From Aliirhizobium smilacinae (GTDB lineage Bacteria > Pseudomonadota > Alphaproteobacteria > Rhizobiales > Rhizobiaceae): 64,000 nucleotides of DNA. The notes beneath the pieces were generated by a model, which was given only the letters and a program-made list of their open reading frames with translations, was not told the origin of the DNA and searched no databases. Positions 8,185 to 16,825 of this stretch are shown here, one piece after another. Made by a program: the position numbers and the translations under genes. The stretch lies in assembly GCF_006335145.1 (NCBI RefSeq), contig NZ_VDMN01000008.1:143449-207448 (forward strand). Reading direction: 5' to 3'. The number at the start of each line of letters is the position of its first letter. Position 1 is the stretch's first letter.

Positions 8185-8537
8185 CACCCTTCGGCAGTGC
8201 GATGCGCGAATTGCGCCAGCGCAAAGGTATCACGCAGCGCGCTCTGGCACAGGCCATCGGTGTAACACCGGCCTATCTTTCGGCTCTGGAGCATGGTCAC
8301 CGCGGCCGACCCACCTTTGAACTTCTGCAGCGTATTGCCGGCTACTTCAATATCATCTGGGATGAGGCCGACGACCTGTTTCGGCTGGCGGATACGTCCG
8401 ATCCGAAGGTCGTGATCGACACTGCAGGCCTGCCGCCGGAATACACTCTGCTGGCCAACCAGCTGTCGAAACGGATTAGCACTTTGACGCCGGAGATGGT
8501 AGAAGAGATCAACAGGCTCTTGGAGAGCCCTCAATAG
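8181..8537 (+). CDS. XRE-family helix-turn-helix regulator
   Basis: Small 118-aa DNA-binding protein. The GTG at 8181 overlaps the Smr stop and gives VTPFGSAMRELRQRKGITQR. The HTH spans about residues 6-62, with ITQRALAQAIGVTPAYLSAL as the helix-turn-helix core and EHGHRGRPTFELLQRI after it. The C-terminal ~50 residues are acidic and helical, perhaps for dimerisation. The target is unknown; autoregulation of the Tim44/mltA/smr block is a plausible inference. The frame continues upstream inside smr without HTH character. Confidence 0.87.
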   Translation: MTPFGSAMRELRQRKGITQRALAQAIGVTPAYLSALEHGHRGRPTFELLQRIAGYFNIIWDEADDLFRLADTSDPKVVIDTAGLPPEYTLLANQLSKRISTLTPEMVEEINRLLESPQ

Positions 8538-8678
8538 CCATTTTTCTCGGGAAGATCCACGGCTTTCCTGCCATAATGGCGTGCTCAACCTTTAGAAGCC
8601 GCTCACGATTTCCTATATTCACAACGGAAAAGCGGTGATTCGCGCGTCACTGAGAAAAACCAACCTGGAAGAAGCTGA

Positions 8679-11114
8679 ATGACCGATCTACCCGCCAGCG
8701 AAAATGGTGCGAGTGCAGAATATGGTGCCGATTCGATCAAGGTCCTCAAGGGCCTCGACGCGGTCCGCAAGCGTCCTGGCATGTATATCGGCGATACCGA
8801 TGACGGGTCGGGTCTCCATCACATGGTTTACGAAGTCGTCGACAACGCGATCGACGAAGCCCTCGCCGGCCACGCGGATATTGTCACGGTAACGCTCAAT
8901 GCGGACGGTTCGGTCACCGTAACCGACAATGGCCGTGGTATCCCGACGGATATTCACACCGGCGAAGGTGTCTCGGCGGCAGAGGTCATCATGACCCAGC
9001 TTCACGCCGGCGGTAAGTTCGACCAGAATTCCTACAAGGTCTCCGGTGGTCTTCACGGTGTGGGCGTGTCGGTGGTGAACGCACTCTCGGTCTGGCTCAA
9101 GCTCAGGATCCGCCGCAACGGCAAGGTTCATGAGATCACCTTCACCCACGGCGTTGCCGACGCACCGTTGAAGGTGATCGGTGACTACGAAGGTCGGTCG
9201 GGCACGGAAGTCACTTTCCTCGCAAGCACCGAAACCTTCACAATGACCGAGTTCGACTACAACACGCTCGAACATCGACTGCGCGAACTTGCCTTCCTAA
9301 ACTCTGGTGTCCGAATCCGCCTCACGGATCGCCGCAAGCCGGACGTCAGGGAAGAAGAAATGCTCTATGACGGCGGTCTCGAAGCATTCGTCAAATATCT
9401 CGATCGTTCCAAGAAGCCGCTGGTTGAAAAGCCGGTTGCGATCAAGGGCGAAAAGGACGGGATGACCGTCGAAGTCGCCATGTGGTGGAACGACAGCTAT
9501 CATGAGAACGTGTTGTGCTTCACCAACAATATTCCGCAACGGGATGGCGGCACGCATATGGCTGGTTTCCGCGGCGCGCTGACGCGCCAGATCACGTCCT
9601 ATGCGGATACGTCGGGCATCATGAAGCGCGAAAAGGTCTCCCTGACGGGGGATGACTGCCGCGAGGGTCTGACTGCGGTCCTGTCGGTCAAGGTGCCGGA
9701 TCCCAAATTCTCGTCGCAGACCAAGGACAAGCTGGTTTCCTCCGAAGTCCGCCCGGTCGTGGAAAGCCTTGTCAACGAGGCGCTGAGCTCATGGCTTGAA
9801 GAACATCCGGCCGAGGCGAAGATCCTGGTCGGCAAGGTGGTTGAAGCTGCCGTTGCCCGCGAAGCCGCCCGCAAGGCCCGTGAACTGACCCGCCGCAAGG
9901 GTGTTCTCGATATCGCATCTCTGCCGGGCAAGCTGGCGGATTGCTCAGAACGGGATCCGTCCAAATCCGAAGTCTTCCTCGTCGAGGGTGATTCGGCAGG
10001 CGGTTCGGCCAAGCAGGGCCGTTCGCGTGAAAACCAGGCGATCCTTCCTCTGCGCGGCAAGATCCTCAATGTCGAGCGGGCGCGCTTCGACAAGATGTTG
10101 TCCAGCCAGGAAATCGGCACGCTGATTACGGCGCTCGGCACATCAATCGGCAAGGATGAGTTCAACGCGGACAAGCTGCGTTACCACAAGATCATCATCA
10201 TGACGGACGCTGACGTCGATGGAGCGCATATTCGGACGCTTCTTCTGACGTTCTTCTTCCGCCAGATGCCGGAACTGATCGAGCGTGGCCACATCTATAT
10301 CGCCCAACCACCGCTTTATAAGGTCTCCCGTGGCAAGTCCGTTCAATATCTGAAGAACGAAACCGCGCTCGAAGAATACCTGATCACCATGGGTATCGAG
10401 GAAGCAACACTGACGCTTGGTTCGGGCGAGGTGCGTGCCGGCCAGGATATGCGTGAAGTCATTCACGACGCACAGCGAATTCGCTCGCTGATCGACGGCC
10501 TTCATTCCCGCTATAATCGCTCCATCGTTGAACAGGCCGCAATCGGCGGTGCTCTCAATCCGGAATTGACGGATAACCGCGAGCGCGCCCAGCAGACTGC
10601 TGACGAAGTCGCCAAGCGACTGGATTTGATTGCGGAAGAAACCGAGCGCGGTTGGAGCGGACATGTAACGGACGAGGGTGGTCTCCGTTTCGAGCGTATG
10701 GTCCGCGGCGTTCGCGAAGCTGCATTCATTGATAACGCGCTGATCGGCTCCGCTGATGCCCGCTATCTCGACCAGCTCTCGAGCCGCCTGCAGGATATCT
10801 ACCGCACGCCGCCGGTTCTTGCCCGCAAGGATGGGCAGCTGGAGATTTCCGGCCCCCGCGCACTTCTCGATGCGATCTTTGCGGCCGGCCGCAAGGGGCT
10901 TTCCATGCAGCGATATAAGGGCCTTGGCGAAATGAATGCCGAGCAGCTCTGGGAAACGACGCTCGATCCGAACGTCCGTTCATTGCTGCAGGTCAGGGTG
11001 AATGATGCGACCGACGCGGATAGCCTCTTCGCACGCCTGATGGGCGATGAGGTGGAGCCTCGCCGCGAGTTTATCCAGGAAAATGCCTTGAGCGTTGCCA
11101 ACCTCGATATCTGA
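8679..11114 (+). CDS. gyrB: DNA gyrase subunit B
   Basis: ATPase subunit of DNA gyrase, which introduces negative supercoils. The 811-aa product shows the GHKL ATPase (VLKGLDAVRKRPGMYIGDTD near residue 23, EVVDNAIDEALAGH, then GGLHGVGVSVVNALS), the transducer domain, and the TOPRIM domain with VEGDSAGGSAKQGR and TDADVDGAHIRTL. The C-terminal YKGLGEMNAEQLWETTLDP is the usual GyrB tail. It has its own 140-bp leader and a strong terminator. Location near oriC is common for this gene in rhizobia. Confidence 0.98.
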   Translation: MTDLPASENGASAEYGADSIKVLKGLDAVRKRPGMYIGDTDDGSGLHHMVYEVVDNAIDEALAGHADIVTVTLNADGSVTVTDNGRGIPTDIHTGEGVSAAEVIMTQLHAGGKFDQNSYKVSGGLHGVGVSVVNALSVWLKLRIRRNGKVHEITFTHGVADAPLKVIGDYEGRSGTEVTFLASTETFTMTEFDYNTLEHRLRELAFLNSGVRIRLTDRRKPDVREEEMLYDGGLEAFVKYLDRSKKPLVEKPVAIKGEKDGMTVEVAMWWNDSYHENVLCFTNNIPQRDGGTHMAGFRGALTRQITSYADTSGIMKREKVSLTGDDCREGLTAVLSVKVPDPKFSSQTKDKLVSSEVRPVVESLVNEALSSWLEEHPAEAKILVGKVVEAAVAREAARKARELTRRKGVLDIASLPGKLADCSERDPSKSEVFLVEGDSAGGSAKQGRSRENQAILPLRGKILNVERARFDKMLSSQEIGTLITALGTSIGKDEFNADKLRYHKIIIMTDADVDGAHIRTLLLTFFFRQMPELIERGHIYIAQPPLYKVSRGKSVQYLKNETALEEYLITMGIEEATLTLGSGEVRAGQDMREVIHDAQRIRSLIDGLHSRYNRSIVEQAAIGGALNPELTDNRERAQQTADEVAKRLDLIAEETERGWSGHVTDEGGLRFERMVRGVREAAFIDNALIGSADARYLDQLSSRLQDIYRTPPVLARKDGQLEISGPRALLDAIFAAGRKGLSMQRYKGLGEMNAEQLWETTLDPNVRSLLQVRVNDATDADSLFARLMGDEVEPRREFIQENALSVANLDI

Positions 11115-11141
11115 GGTACAGAATTTCATTCGATAATTCGA

Positions 11142-11166
11142 AACGGGGCCGGAAGGCCCCGTTTTT
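11142..11166 (+). terminator. Intrinsic terminator after gyrB
   Basis: GC-rich hairpin with arms AACGGGGCC and GGCCCCGTT around GGAA, followed by a T run. It lies 28 bp past the gyrB stop and faces the convergent nitroreductase gene. Confidence 0.9.
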
Positions 11167-11178
11167 GCATCCGGCTAG

Positions 11179-11194
11179 CGATTCACGTGAAACA
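11179..11194. promoter_or_regulatory. parS: parS-like ParB-binding site
   Basis: CGATTCACGTGAAACA matches 14 of 16 bases of the widely conserved parS palindrome TGTTTCACGTGAAACA, with an intact CACGTG core and perfect right arm. It lies in the gap between gyrB and the nitroreductase gene, about 10 kb from the putative oriC, and is the first of three near-identical copies in this window. Confidence 0.78.
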
Positions 11195-11215
11195 TATTTT
11201 GGGATCGCGGTGCAA

Positions 11216-11815
11216 TCATGGATTGCCGGTAAACTTTCCTTCGAAGGCGATGTCCGAGACCGGTTTGCGACCGCTCGGTACTTCCCGCTCCTGAAGGTCC
11301 TCCGGAAGAGTATTTCTATCGGCGATGCGACCGATAGCCGCCGCCGCTTCCACCCTGAAACCGTCCGGAAGCTGAAGCACCTCGACAGCTTTGTCTCTGT
11401 CAAAACCCTCCATGCCATGCGCGTGGTAACCCAGTTTCATCGCCTGGCAGATCACCGAAAACCATGCGGCACCCGTATCGTAGGAATGGGTATAGGCGGG
11501 CTTGCGTTCCCCATCGGAAGAAACCCGATAGCTCTTGGAGACAACGATTATCAGAGCTGCGGCATTCCTAGCCCAGCGCTGGTTTCCGGGAACGAGAAGA
11601 TCGAGGATCGTCTCAAAAGCTGGCGTTCCGCGCAAACCATAGATGAAGCGCCATGGCTGGTTGTTGCCGGATGATGGCGCCCAATGCGCGGCATCGAGAA
11701 TGGTCAGGATCGTATCGCGGTCCATCGTCTCGTCCGTGAAGGCGCGCGGCGACCAGCGATCGAGAAAATAGGCGTCGATCGGGAATTCGGATGTGCGGGA
11801 ATTACTGCTGGTCAT
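11216..11815 (-). CDS. Nitroreductase family protein
   Basis: FMN-dependent NAD(P)H oxidoreductase of the nitroreductase fold; the physiological substrate cannot be told. The 199-aa product has the N-terminal FMN-binding FLDRWSPRAFTDETM, then HWAPSSGNNQPWRFIY near residue 50, and a C-terminal AMKLGYHAHGMEGFD block. The ATG at 11815 has GGAG eight bases upstream; the frame continues to 11872 without a comparable site. It stands alone between gyrB and phaZ. Confidence 0.85.
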   Translation of the reverse strand: MTSSNSRTSEFPIDAYFLDRWSPRAFTDETMDRDTILTILDAAHWAPSSGNNQPWRFIYGLRGTPAFETILDLLVPGNQRWARNAAALIIVVSKSYRVSSDGERKPAYTHSYDTGAAWFSVICQAMKLGYHAHGMEGFDRDKAVEVLQLPDGFRVEAAAAIGRIADRNTLPEDLQEREVPSGRKPVSDIAFEGKFTGNP

Positions 11816-11985
11816 GAAACTCTCCGTTATTGTTGCTTGGAACATAAGCTCCATACAACCATTGGCAATCATCAGGTCATCTCTGTGCAGGTGACAAGCC
11901 GGTGCGCATCCGTCATAGATGAAGGAAGGGCGGGAGGCGCTCCAACAGGAAGCATGGGGATTTGTGAGGGGAGGAGTGCACGGCC

Positions 11986-13296
11986 ATGAAAGGCAGCGCG
12001 ATCATGTTCTACCAACTGTATGAGATGAACCACGCCGCCATGGCGCCTTTCCGCGCGGGTGCGGAAGCGCTTCGCTACGTCTCGAGCAATCCGCTCAATC
12101 CTCTTTCGCAAACGGTTTTGGGTCGAACCCTTACCGCAAGTCTCGAAGTCTTCGAGCGTGCGACGCGACGTTATGCCAAACCCGTTTTCGGCCTTGACGA
12201 GACCATCGTGGATGGCAAACCGGTTGCCGTGACGGAAGAGATCGTCTGGTCGAAGCCGTTCTGCAATCTGTTGCATTTCAAGCGCGATCTTCCGCCGTCA
12301 CACGGTCCCGATCAGAAGATATTGCTGGTCGCTCCCATGTCCGGACATTATGCGACGCTGCTGCGTGGAACGGTGGAAGCGCTGCTGCCTCATGCGGAGC
12401 TATACATAACCGATTGGGTTGATGCCCGTGTGGTGGCGGTCACCGAAGGCGGCTTCGATCTTGATGATTACATCGATTACATCATCGAGATGCTGCATAA
12501 GCTGGGTCCCGGCGCGCATGTTGCCGGCGTCTGCCAGCCTTCGGTCCCCGTACTTGCCGCTGTGGCGATCATGGAGACAAGGAAGGATCCGATGCTGCCC
12601 GCCTCGATGATCCTGATGGGCGGTCCGATCGACACACGTATCAATCCGACTGCAGTCAACAAGCTTGCGAATGAGCATCCGCTCGAGTGGTTCAAGGACA
12701 ACGTCATCATGACGGTGCCGTTCCCCCAGGCCGGCTTCATGCGTCCGGTCTATCCCGGCTTCCTGCAGCTCTCCGGCTTCATGTCGATGAACATGGATCG
12801 CCATGTCATGGCGCATCGTGAGTTTTTCGATCATCTCGTCAAGAATGACGGCGAATCTGCCGAAAAACATCGTGAATTTTATGACGAATATCTCGCCGTC
12901 ATGGACCTCACCGAAGAATTCTATCTCCAGACGGTCGATACCGTCTTCATCCGTCACTCCCTGCCCAAGGGCGAGATGATGCATCGCGATGTCCCGGTGG
13001 ACACGACTGCCATTCGCAATGTCGCGCTGATGACTGTCGAGGGCGAGAACGACGATATTTCTGGTGCGGGACAGACGGACGCCGCACACACGATATGCCC
13101 CAATATTCCGGACAGTAGGCGCCTTCACTACATACAGCCGGATGTAGGACATTACGGCGTGTTCAACGGCTCCCGCTTTCGCCAGGAAATCGCACCGCGG
13201 ATCGTTGAGTTCACACGACTGAATGCCAGGGATCAGGCAGATGGTGCGGCGACCAAGCCCCGCCGCAGCCGAAAAAGCGGACCTAAACCCGGTTAA
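11986..13296 (+). CDS. phaZ: Intracellular polyhydroxyalkanoate depolymerase
   Basis: Hydrolyses stored poly-3-hydroxybutyrate inside the cell, releasing carbon and reducing power. The 436-aa product has the family N terminus MFYQLYEMNHAAMAPFRAG (residues 7-25) and an alpha/beta-hydrolase body. The nucleophile region appears as VAGVCQPSVPVLAAVAIM, where a Cys replaces the usual lipase-box Ser, as in intracellular PhaZ depolymerases. The late DVGHYGVFNG holds the catalytic His. The tail is basic (KPRRSRKSGPKPG). ATG 11986 follows a GGAG at good spacing; the internal ATG at 12004 lacks one. The gene is monocistronic. Confidence 0.9.
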   Translation: MKGSAIMFYQLYEMNHAAMAPFRAGAEALRYVSSNPLNPLSQTVLGRTLTASLEVFERATRRYAKPVFGLDETIVDGKPVAVTEEIVWSKPFCNLLHFKRDLPPSHGPDQKILLVAPMSGHYATLLRGTVEALLPHAELYITDWVDARVVAVTEGGFDLDDYIDYIIEMLHKLGPGAHVAGVCQPSVPVLAAVAIMETRKDPMLPASMILMGGPIDTRINPTAVNKLANEHPLEWFKDNVIMTVPFPQAGFMRPVYPGFLQLSGFMSMNMDRHVMAHREFFDHLVKNDGESAEKHREFYDEYLAVMDLTEEFYLQTVDTVFIRHSLPKGEMMHRDVPVDTTAIRNVALMTVEGENDDISGAGQTDAAHTICPNIPDSRRLHYIQPDVGHYGVFNGSRFRQEIAPRIVEFTRLNARDQADGAATKPRRSRKSGPKPG

Positions 13297-13471
13297 GTCA
13301 TGTCGCGCGAATGCGTGTGACCTCCACGCTATTCAGCTAAATTCTGGCTTATATTGCCGCATGTTATCGGATTTAATCTTTGTTCGTCTTGAAGCGCGAT
13401 CCGGGGCTCACCAAATCGATTCCCGTCGGGCTGGCATACGGCCACCCGCTGTAACCCTAAGGGTGTAACCC

Positions 13472-13894
13472 ATGAACCAGTCTGCATTGATACGTCCGGG
13501 TTGGACGCCGGCCACCATTGCTCTCATGGTGCTCGGTTTTGTCGTCTTCTGGCCGCTCGGCCTAGCCATGCTCGCCTATATCATATTCGGGGATCGACTT
13601 CACGGCTTCAAGCGTGATGCCAATGATCGCGCCGACAAATGGTTCGCCGGTTGCCGCAAGGCGACCAGCCGATACAACACGCATTTCTCGACCGGCAACG
13701 TCGCATTCGACGATTGGCGCAAGGCCGAGCTGGATCGTCTGGATGAAGAACGCCGCAGGCTTGATGAGATGCGGGAAGATTTCGATACCTATGCGCGCGA
13801 GCTTCGCCGCGCCAAGGATCAGGAAGAGTTCGACCGTTTCATGCGCGATCGCAAGAACCGCCCCTCCAGTGATCAGCCGGTCGTCGACGTCTGA
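13472..13894 (+). CDS. DUF2852 family membrane protein
   Basis: Product of 140 aa with one or two N-terminal hydrophobic segments (about residues 12-38, containing TIALMVLGFVVFWPLGLAML), then the DUF2852-type stretch IIFGDRLHGFKRDAN and a charged helical C terminus rich in Arg, Asp and Glu. Function is unknown; the family is seen mainly in rhizobia and relatives. A terminator follows directly. Confidence 0.8.
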   Translation: MNQSALIRPGWTPATIALMVLGFVVFWPLGLAMLAYIIFGDRLHGFKRDANDRADKWFAGCRKATSRYNTHFSTGNVAFDDWRKAELDRLDEERRRLDEMREDFDTYARELRRAKDQEEFDRFMRDRKNRPSSDQPVVDV

Positions 13895-13919
13895 CATCGA
13901 CGCGGGTGCTGCTGAATAA

Positions 13920-13953
13920 GGGCCGGTGCCTCCAGGGGCGCCGGCTTTTTTGA
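13920..13953 (+). terminator. Intrinsic terminator after DUF2852 gene
   Basis: Inverted repeat with arms GCCGGTGCC and GGCGCCGGC around TCCAGG, followed by six T residues, 25-60 bp past the stop codon. Confidence 0.85.
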
Positions 13954-13989
13954 TGGGAAGAATCCTGAGGAATCGGATAAGGAAGAAAC

Positions 13990-14751
13990 ATGTTCGCGCT
14001 CCTCAAGAAGCCAGTTCGCCGCTCACCCAAACCGCTCCAGACAGTCAAGCGCACTCTGGCCGTGGGTGATCGGGCTATGCCCCTGACCATCAAGGAGAAT
14101 AGCCGCGCAACCCGCATCACTTTGAGGATCGAGCCAGGCGGCAGGGCGCTCAATCTCACCATACCGGTGGGGTTGAAGCATTACGAGGTGGATGACTTTC
14201 TCGCTCGTCATGAGGGCTGGCTTAGAACGAAGCTGGCCAAGTTCTCGCTGGACAATCCCATTCGCCCCGGCGGACGGATTTCCATCCGTGGCGTCGACCA
14301 CCGCATCGAGCATACCGGATCTTTACGGGGCATCACGGAAGCTGTGGTGATCGATGGGGAACCTGTCCTGAAAGTGAGCGGCCTCGAAGATCATATGGGC
14401 CGAAGAATCTCGACCTTCCTCAAGAAGGAAGCGCGCCACGACCTCGAATCACTCGCCCGACGTCATGCCGCCGCGATCCGCAAGCCGATTGCGTCCGTGT
14501 CGATGAAGGATACACGCAGTCGCTGGGGGTCGTGTTCCTGGGACGGAAACCTCAGTTTCTCATGGCGCATCGTCATGGCGCCGCCACTGATCATCGATTA
14601 CCTCGCTGCACACGAGGTCGCTCATCTCAAGGAGATGAACCACGGCCCGAAATTCTGGGCACTGTGCAAGGAACTATGCCCGAGGATGGAGGAGGCGCGG
14701 CGCTGGTTGAAACTGCACGGCTCGCAGCTTCACGCTATCGATTTCAGCTAA
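13990..14751 (+). CDS. YgjP-like (DUF45) metallopeptidase-fold protein
   Basis: Product of 253 aa resembling the SprT/YgjP-like (DUF45, M48-related) family. The zinc motif is clear: DYLAAHEVAHLKEMNHGPKF near residue 207 gives HExxH plus a downstream His. Upstream, DTRSRWGSCSWDGNLSFSWR is the second family signature. The N-terminal half (residues 1-120) is a predicted beta-rich region. No signal peptide is visible, so the protein is probably cytoplasmic. Substrate is unknown. It converges on the cell wall hydrolase gene. Confidence 0.88.
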   Translation: MFALLKKPVRRSPKPLQTVKRTLAVGDRAMPLTIKENSRATRITLRIEPGGRALNLTIPVGLKHYEVDDFLARHEGWLRTKLAKFSLDNPIRPGGRISIRGVDHRIEHTGSLRGITEAVVIDGEPVLKVSGLEDHMGRRISTFLKKEARHDLESLARRHAAAIRKPIASVSMKDTRSRWGSCSWDGNLSFSWRIVMAPPLIIDYLAAHEVAHLKEMNHGPKFWALCKELCPRMEEARRWLKLHGSQLHAIDFS

Positions 14752-14816
14752 AGAAATGCCAGCAGAAGTGGGAGCAGGTTTGGCGTCCGTGTGAAGGCTG
14801 CGGAATAGCCGCGGGC

Positions 14817-15857
14817 CTAACGCCAGTCGCTGGTCCGCATCATCCAGTTTTCCTGGCTCGGGCCTGATACGGGTTCGGCCATTGCCATTCCGGCACCGGG
14901 GCGCTTCTGCACATTCGGCCGTGCGGCAGGGACCGGAATTTTCGCACCGCTCTCGAGGCTGGTCTGGTAGAGGCGTGCCTGGGTGTAGGAAGAATTCTGA
15001 GGCGCGGAATAGGCGGTGTCGAATGCCTCTTCCATGCTGGACCGCGCGATCGCTGCTGTGATCACTGGTGCGAGCGGGGGCATGGAAGCATGCGCTGCAG
15101 GCTGCTCGGAAACAGTACCACGTGCTCCCTTTTCCGCCGCAGCAACGACCGGGCCGGCTGCAGGAACAGAAGCGGCTGCCACCTGTGCAGCTGCTGCGGC
15201 CGCACTTGCAGCCTCGGCGAGAACGGATGACGACAGGGCAGGGTTCTGCTCTGGATCGTTGGATGCATAGGCAAGAATATAGCTGTTGGCAGGCTTAGGC
15301 TCCGCCGTCTGCAGATTGCCGTCCTCGTCACGCTTTTCATAGAACACGTTACCGCCGGCAGCGGCGACGTAATGCATGTTATTATACGGGAACGAATATC
15401 CCTGGGTATGGAAGAACATCGCGCTCTTCACATCCGGATGTCGCGCACCTTTGAGAACGGCATCCGCAGCAGTGTTGAGATCAGGCGCCGTGGCCTCATC
15501 CATCTTGCGGGTCATTACGCCTGGGGCGAACTGGTTCTTCTGCGCAACGACACCACAGATCGACGGCGGGTAGATGCCGGACGTCAGCCGGTTCATGATC
15601 ACGCTGCCGACGGCGAGAAAGCCGGTTTCGCTTGTCCGTTTGGACTCGAAATACATCGCGCGCTTCAGGCATTCGCGATCGGCATTCGTGTAGCTGTAGA
15701 CCGCCTTTTTCGACGCAGCACCGGATGTCGCCAGATTGGTCGATTTGGCTTTGCCGTCCACCGACGAGATCGTCTGTGTGCTGTTGCACGCCGTAAGCAT
15801 GCCGCCAGCAGCCAGACATAAAGCTGCCCGCATAGCAGCTGTCATTACACTCGTCAT
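14817..15857 (-). CDS. Lipoprotein cell wall hydrolase, SleB/CwlJ family
   Basis: Predicted peptidoglycan hydrolase. The 346-aa product begins MTSVMTAAMRAALCLAAGGM and has a lipobox LTAC at about residues 21-24, so it should be a lipidated periplasmic protein. The hydrolase_2 domain (about residues 55-190) includes CLKRAMYFESKRTSETGF with the expected catalytic Glu, then VGSVIMNRLTSGIYPPSICG and a Tyr/Phe-rich block. A long Ala-rich stretch (about 205-245) and a low-complexity tail follow. An ATG at 15887 is also possible but adds residues before the signal sequence. Neighbouring genes do not clarify its role. Confidence 0.86.
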   Translation of the reverse strand: MTSVMTAAMRAALCLAAGGMLTACNSTQTISSVDGKAKSTNLATSGAASKKAVYSYTNADRECLKRAMYFESKRTSETGFLAVGSVIMNRLTSGIYPPSICGVVAQKNQFAPGVMTRKMDEATAPDLNTAADAVLKGARHPDVKSAMFFHTQGYSFPYNNMHYVAAAGGNVFYEKRDEDGNLQTAEPKPANSYILAYASNDPEQNPALSSSVLAEAASAAAAAAQVAAASVPAAGPVVAAAEKGARGTVSEQPAAHASMPPLAPVITAAIARSSMEEAFDTAYSAPQNSSYTQARLYQTSLESGAKIPVPAARPNVQKRPGAGMAMAEPVSGPSQENWMMRTSDWR

Positions 15858-16156
15858 TGGACCCCGCCAAAAAATTTCAAAAATCATCTGGTTGCGGAAT
15901 AAGGTACCTCAATTCAGTTCGTTTATCAATTATCTTTCATAATCTGCCAAAGCCCGGAAATTCCGTTCCTTTTTCACTTTCGCCGATGATAAACTTTCAT
16001 GAGTGAAAACTGATATGTCAGGCATTCACGAAGCGTGAGCTAGTCCCGATTCGGGTCAATCAACCGCAATCCGCCCTTCCCGAATGCCGCAATACGATCC
16101 GCCTTCCGGCACAAAAGATTCTCGACTCCGTGGGCATTTCGTGTCACTCCGCGGTC

Positions 16157-16813
16157 ATGAAACTCGACGTCAAGATTTGTGGGTTGAAGACGGCGGAAAC
16201 CGTGGAGCGCGCGGTTGCACGAGGCGCTACCCATATCGGCTTCATCTTCTTCGAAAAGAGCCCGCGAAATATCTCGCCCGATGTCGCCGGAGACCTTGCC
16301 GACAAGGTTCGCGGCCGGGTCAAGATTGTCGCGGTCACAGTTGATGCCAATGACGAGGAACTGGACGATATCGTCTCGCTTTTGAGGCCGGATATACTCC
16401 AGCTTCATGGCCATGAAAGCCCGGAACGCATCCTGCATATCAAGGCACTATACGGGCTGCCGGTGATGAAGGTGTTCTCTGTCCGGGAACAGGCCGATCT
16501 CGATCGCATCGATCGGTTCATCGGTGTCGCCGATCGCTTTCTTTTCGATGCCAAGGCACCGAAAGGTTCGGAGCTTCCGGGCGGCAACGGCGTTTCCTTT
16601 GACTGGAACCTGATGGCTTCGCTTGACGAAGGCGTGGATTACATGCTTTCCGGGGGGCTGAACAAGGATAATGTCGCTGTCGCGATCGCGTCTACGCGGG
16701 CAACCGGTATCGATGCGTCGTCCGGAGTAGAAAGCGCACCGGGCGTAAAAGACATTGGAATGATCGACGCGTTTTTTGATGCAATCGCCGATGCGACGGC
16801 AAAAAGACGCTGA
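16157..16813 (+). CDS. trpF: Phosphoribosylanthranilate isomerase
   Basis: TIM-barrel enzyme converting phosphoribosylanthranilate to carboxyphenylamino-deoxyribulose phosphate in tryptophan synthesis. The 218-aa product begins MKLDVKICGLKTAETVERAV with the catalytic Cys in KICGLK. ITHIGFIFFEKSPRNI-type sequence, LQLHGHESPERI and the phosphate-binding YMLSGGLNKDN then follow, ending in GIDASSGVESAPGVKD. The ATG at 16157 aligns with the family start; an upstream GTG at 16130 is in frame. The roughly 300 bp before it, shared with the divergent hydrolase gene, holds the operon promoter and a small inverted repeat TTTCATGAGTGAAA at about 15994-16007. Confidence 0.95.
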   Translation: MKLDVKICGLKTAETVERAVARGATHIGFIFFEKSPRNISPDVAGDLADKVRGRVKIVAVTVDANDEELDDIVSLLRPDILQLHGHESPERILHIKALYGLPVMKVFSVREQADLDRIDRFIGVADRFLFDAKAPKGSELPGGNGVSFDWNLMASLDEGVDYMLSGGLNKDNVAVAIASTRATGIDASSGVESAPGVKDIGMIDAFFDAIADATAKRR

Positions 16814-16825
16814 AGGAGCGAGAGA

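Noticed and set aside
11872..12276. Reverse-strand open frame opposite phaZ start
   Set aside because: Shadow of the phaZ coding frame; no family match and no plausible translation signal.
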